A stretch of 8,551 bases of DNA from the NCBI GenBank assembly GCA_039934475.1, contig JBDTMC010000343.1, forward strand, positions 1-8,551, given 5' to 3'. The number at the start of each line of letters is the position of its first letter. Position 1 is the stretch's first letter. This stretch comes from JBDTMC01 sp039934475. Lineage in GTDB: Bacteria; Acidobacteriota; Terriglobia; Bryobacterales; Bryobacteraceae. A model generated the notes under the pieces. The model worked only from the letters and a program-made list of their open reading frames with translations. It was not told the origin of the DNA and did not search any database. Shown here piece by piece: positions 6,585-8,551 of the stretch. The position numbers were made by a program, and so were the translations under genes.

Positions 6585-8551
6585 TTATTCCTTCGTCACT
6601 GTAGCATCGAGATTCAGAATGAGACTGGCCACAGTGGTGTAAGCTGCGAGATCGGCGGCGTCGATGCGTTGGTCACGGGACGCGTCGCCCTGGTTCAAGT
6701 ATTTCACCGCGGATGCGGGGTCAGAGTGAAACCGATCGCGGTAGTAGTTGAGACTGGAGAGCAGAATGTCGCGCTCACGCACTTTCGGTGGCCGCGCTGT
6801 GGCAAGCCGGAACGCGAATGAGATCCGCTGTTCCTGGCTTTCGCCGCCTTCCAGAAGGCTACGCTGCGCCAACAGACGCGCTGCTTCCAGGTAAGTCACA
6901 TCGTTCATCAGATTAAGCGACTGCAGCGGCGTGTTTGTCCGAACTTCGCGAACCGTGCACATCTCGCGACCGGAGGCATCGAAGTTCATCATCATGGGCG
7001 GCGGGGAGGTGCGTTTCCAGAACGTATACAAGCTGCGGCGATGCAACCCGGCGCCGCTGTCGGCCTTGTAGTCTTCACCGCCGGCGAGTTCCTTCCACAG
7101 CCCGGCAGGCTGGTAGGGCTTTACGGATGGCCCACCCAGCCTTTCAACCAGTAAGCCGGAAACGGCCAGAGCCTGGTCGCGAAGCATCTCGGCCGAAAGA
7201 CGCACGCGCGGCCCGCGCGCCAGCAGGCGGTTCTCCGGATCCCTTTGCAACAGCTCTGGTGTAAGTCTTGAAGATTGACGGTATGCCGCACTCATGACGA
7301 TGGTTTTCTGCAAAGCTTTGACATCCCATCCGGTGCGGACGAACTCCGTCGCCAGCCAATCGAGCAATTCCGGATGGCTGGGAGGCTCGCCTTGCGATCC
7401 GAAGTCCTCGACGGTCTTCACCAGTCCGGTGCCGAAATACATTTGCCAGAACCGATTCACCATGACTCGCGCCGGCAAAGGATTCGCCGGATCCACAATC
7501 CACTTTGCCAAGCCGAGGCGGTTATTGGGCGCCTCAGGTGGTAAGGAAGGTAGCACCGCGGGCACGGCGGGCGAGACTTGGTCGCCAGGATGATCGTAGG
7601 CACCGCGAATGAGCAGGTGGGTTGGACGGGGAGTTGCGCTTTCGCGCATGACCATGACGGTAGGAAATGAAGCCAACAACCGCTCCCGTTCTTCCTGCAA
7701 ATCGAGAATCTGCTCACGAACCTTGTGGAACGCGGCGGCCGCCTGCTGATCGAGGAATGCCGCTCGGATCTTCTGGGCCTGCGCGGCGGATCGCTTGGCG
7801 GGATTGATGCGCGCGATGGCGTCCAGCGGCTCCGGAGCCGCGAGTATTGCCGCATTCTCGTCCGTCAAAGCAGCGCGGTAGACGCGAACTTCATCAATCA
7901 ATCCGTGGAACCGGTTCTTCTCACCAAGGCCGGCGCCGATGCGAAGAGGCTGCTTTACGCCGAAAGATTGGTTCAAGTCGTCGAGGTGGATCTTTACCTT
8001 CACAGGCGTTCCATTGATGAAGATCCTGACACCGTCGGCCATCCTGGATCCATCATAGGAGAGCGCCACGTGGGACCATTGGTTGATGGGTACGGTCGTC
8101 TCCGTCTCCACCCTTGCACCATCGTCCAACCATCGCTGGACCATGTTGGCTTGTAAGTGGCCATTCTTCAGATAGAGTCCGTAGCCCTGGCCTTCCGCCT
8201 CGTCCTGCGCGCGGCTGACGATGGCGCCGGTGTCCGCGGTTGGGTAAATCCAGGCCGCGACAGCGAAGGCGTCAAAAAAACCGAAGTCGGCGATGTTACC
8301 CACTTCGATGTAGCTGGCGCCATCAAACGAAGCGGCGGTTCCCAACTGGCCGGGCGCGTAACGGCCCGTGCCCTGCTTCCATGCGGGTTTCAACTCCAGC
8401 GGCACCGGCAAATCCGGAGTGACCGGACCGTTCTCCATCAGGTAGGTGTACTTGTCCGACTTCGGCGGGTCGCGGTAGAAATCTCCCTCGGTTTCGCGAT
8501 CGAAAGGCACCGACACGGCAAGCCGGCGCGAGGGCGCGTCATCCGTCGTCC
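6585..8551 (-). CDS. LamG and DUF1553 domain protein (PSD1 type), N-terminus outside window
   Basis: The reading frame is open to the right edge, so this is a 3' fragment. A GTG at 8516 is in frame, but uninterrupted codons continue upstream, and I do not take it as the start. Counting from that GTG, residues about 60–225 form a LamG/concanavalin-like jelly-roll (FDGASYIEVG, then WSHVALSYDG and GLIDEVRVYRAAL). A charged helical stretch follows at about 230–285. DUF1553 spans about 330–635 (NNRLGLAKWIVDPANPLPAR at 331–350, VNRFWQMYFGTGLV, and TNTPLQSLNLMND at 527–539). In the family the missing N-terminal part normally carries a cytochrome-c-like domain and DUF1549. The protein is thought to act outside the cytoplasm, perhaps on polysaccharide; that role is inferred from LamG and from genome context in related phyla. 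It pairs with the downstream DUF1501 gene. Confidence 0.92.
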   Translation of the reverse strand, partial: TTDDAPSRRLAVSVPFDRETEGDFYRDPPKSDKYTYLMENGPVTPDLPVPLELKPAWKQGTGRYAPGQLGTAASFDGASYIEVGNIADFGFFDAFAVAAWIYPTADTGAIVSRAQDEAEGQGYGLYLKNGHLQANMVQRWLDDGARVETETTVPINQWSHVALSYDGSRMADGVRIFINGTPVKVKIHLDDLNQSFGVKQPLRIGAGLGEKNRFHGLIDEVRVYRAALTDENAAILAAPEPLDAIARINPAKRSAAQAQKIRAAFLDQQAAAAFHKVREQILDLQEERERLLASFPTVMVMRESATPRPTHLLIRGAYDHPGDQVSPAVPAVLPSLPPEAPNNRLGLAKWIVDPANPLPARVMVNRFWQMYFGTGLVKTVEDFGSQGEPPSHPELLDWLATEFVRTGWDVKALQKTIVMSAAYRQSSRLTPELLQRDPENRLLARGPRVRLSAEMLRDQALAVSGLLVERLGGPSVKPYQPAGLWKELAGGEDYKADSGAGLHRRSLYTFWKRTSPPPMMMNFDASGREMCTVREVRTNTPLQSLNLMNDVTYLEAARLLAQRSLLEGGESQEQRISFAFRLATARPPKVRERDILLSSLNYYRDRFHSDPASAVKYLNQGDASRDQRIDAADLAAYTTVASLILNLDATVTKE

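Noticed and set aside
6640..6740. Dockerin-like DxSxDxxIDxxD loop near the C-terminus of the DUF1553 protein
   Set aside because: This segment is the usual DUF1553 tail (a short acidic stretch before AAYTxVASxILNLD), occurs once rather than as a dockerin pair, and has no linker before it.
8514..8516. GTG as the start of the DUF1553 protein
   Set aside because: The frame continues open through 8551 and the family normally has further N-terminal domains, so the gene is cut by the window.

Overview
The window is a moderately GC-rich bacterial segment that joins part of a flagellar locus to a surface or periplasmic catabolic-type gene pair. The DUF1501 protein paired with a LamG–DUF1553 ('planctomycete-type') protein, beside flagellar genes of diverged sequence, fits Acidobacteriota best, of the Bryobacterales/Solibacter kind. 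Planctomycetota or Verrucomicrobiota are less likely. This is inferred from gene content only; there is no rRNA or other marker here.

Layout. (1) Bases 35–3987, minus strand: a tight five-gene flagellar operon, transcribed in the order flgM (anti-sigma-28), a flgN-like export chaperone, flgK, flgL, and a diverged fliM-like switch gene. Adjacent genes overlap by one base (TAATG, TGATG) or lie 6–10 bases apart, so they are almost certainly cotranscribed and translationally coupled. A GC-rich hairpin lies just past the last stop codon, at the left edge. (2) Bases 3988–4299: a 312-base divergent regulatory region. It contains two overlapping, oppositely oriented sigma-54 (-24/-12) candidate promoters that share one TGCA core, a 16-base dyad, and short ORFs that run into the start codons of both flanking genes. 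(3) Bases 4300–5133, plus strand: a single-domain HDOD signalling protein that keeps the His/Asp residues of an HD metal site. (4) Bases 5140–8551, minus strand: a Tat-exported DUF1501 protein preceded by a LamG–DUF1553 protein whose N-terminal part runs off the right edge. The two are separated by 2 bases and form one operon, convergent with the HDOD gene across a 6-base gap.

How the genes work together. FlgK and FlgL form the hook–filament junction. The FlgN-like protein would chaperone them to the export gate. FlgM would hold sigma-28 until the hook is finished. The FliM-like protein would belong to the C-ring switch. The HDOD gene shares the control region and may be co-regulated with flagellar assembly. 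The DUF1501/DUF1553 pair is probably unrelated to motility and marks the edge of the flagellar region.

No tRNA, rRNA, CRISPR array, insertion sequence or clear horizontal-transfer junction was seen. The most unusual points are the shared-core divergent sigma-54 promoter, the missing Shine-Dalgarno at the HDOD start with a well-initiated 8-codon ORF running into it, and a FliM that lacks its CheY-binding N-terminal peptide.
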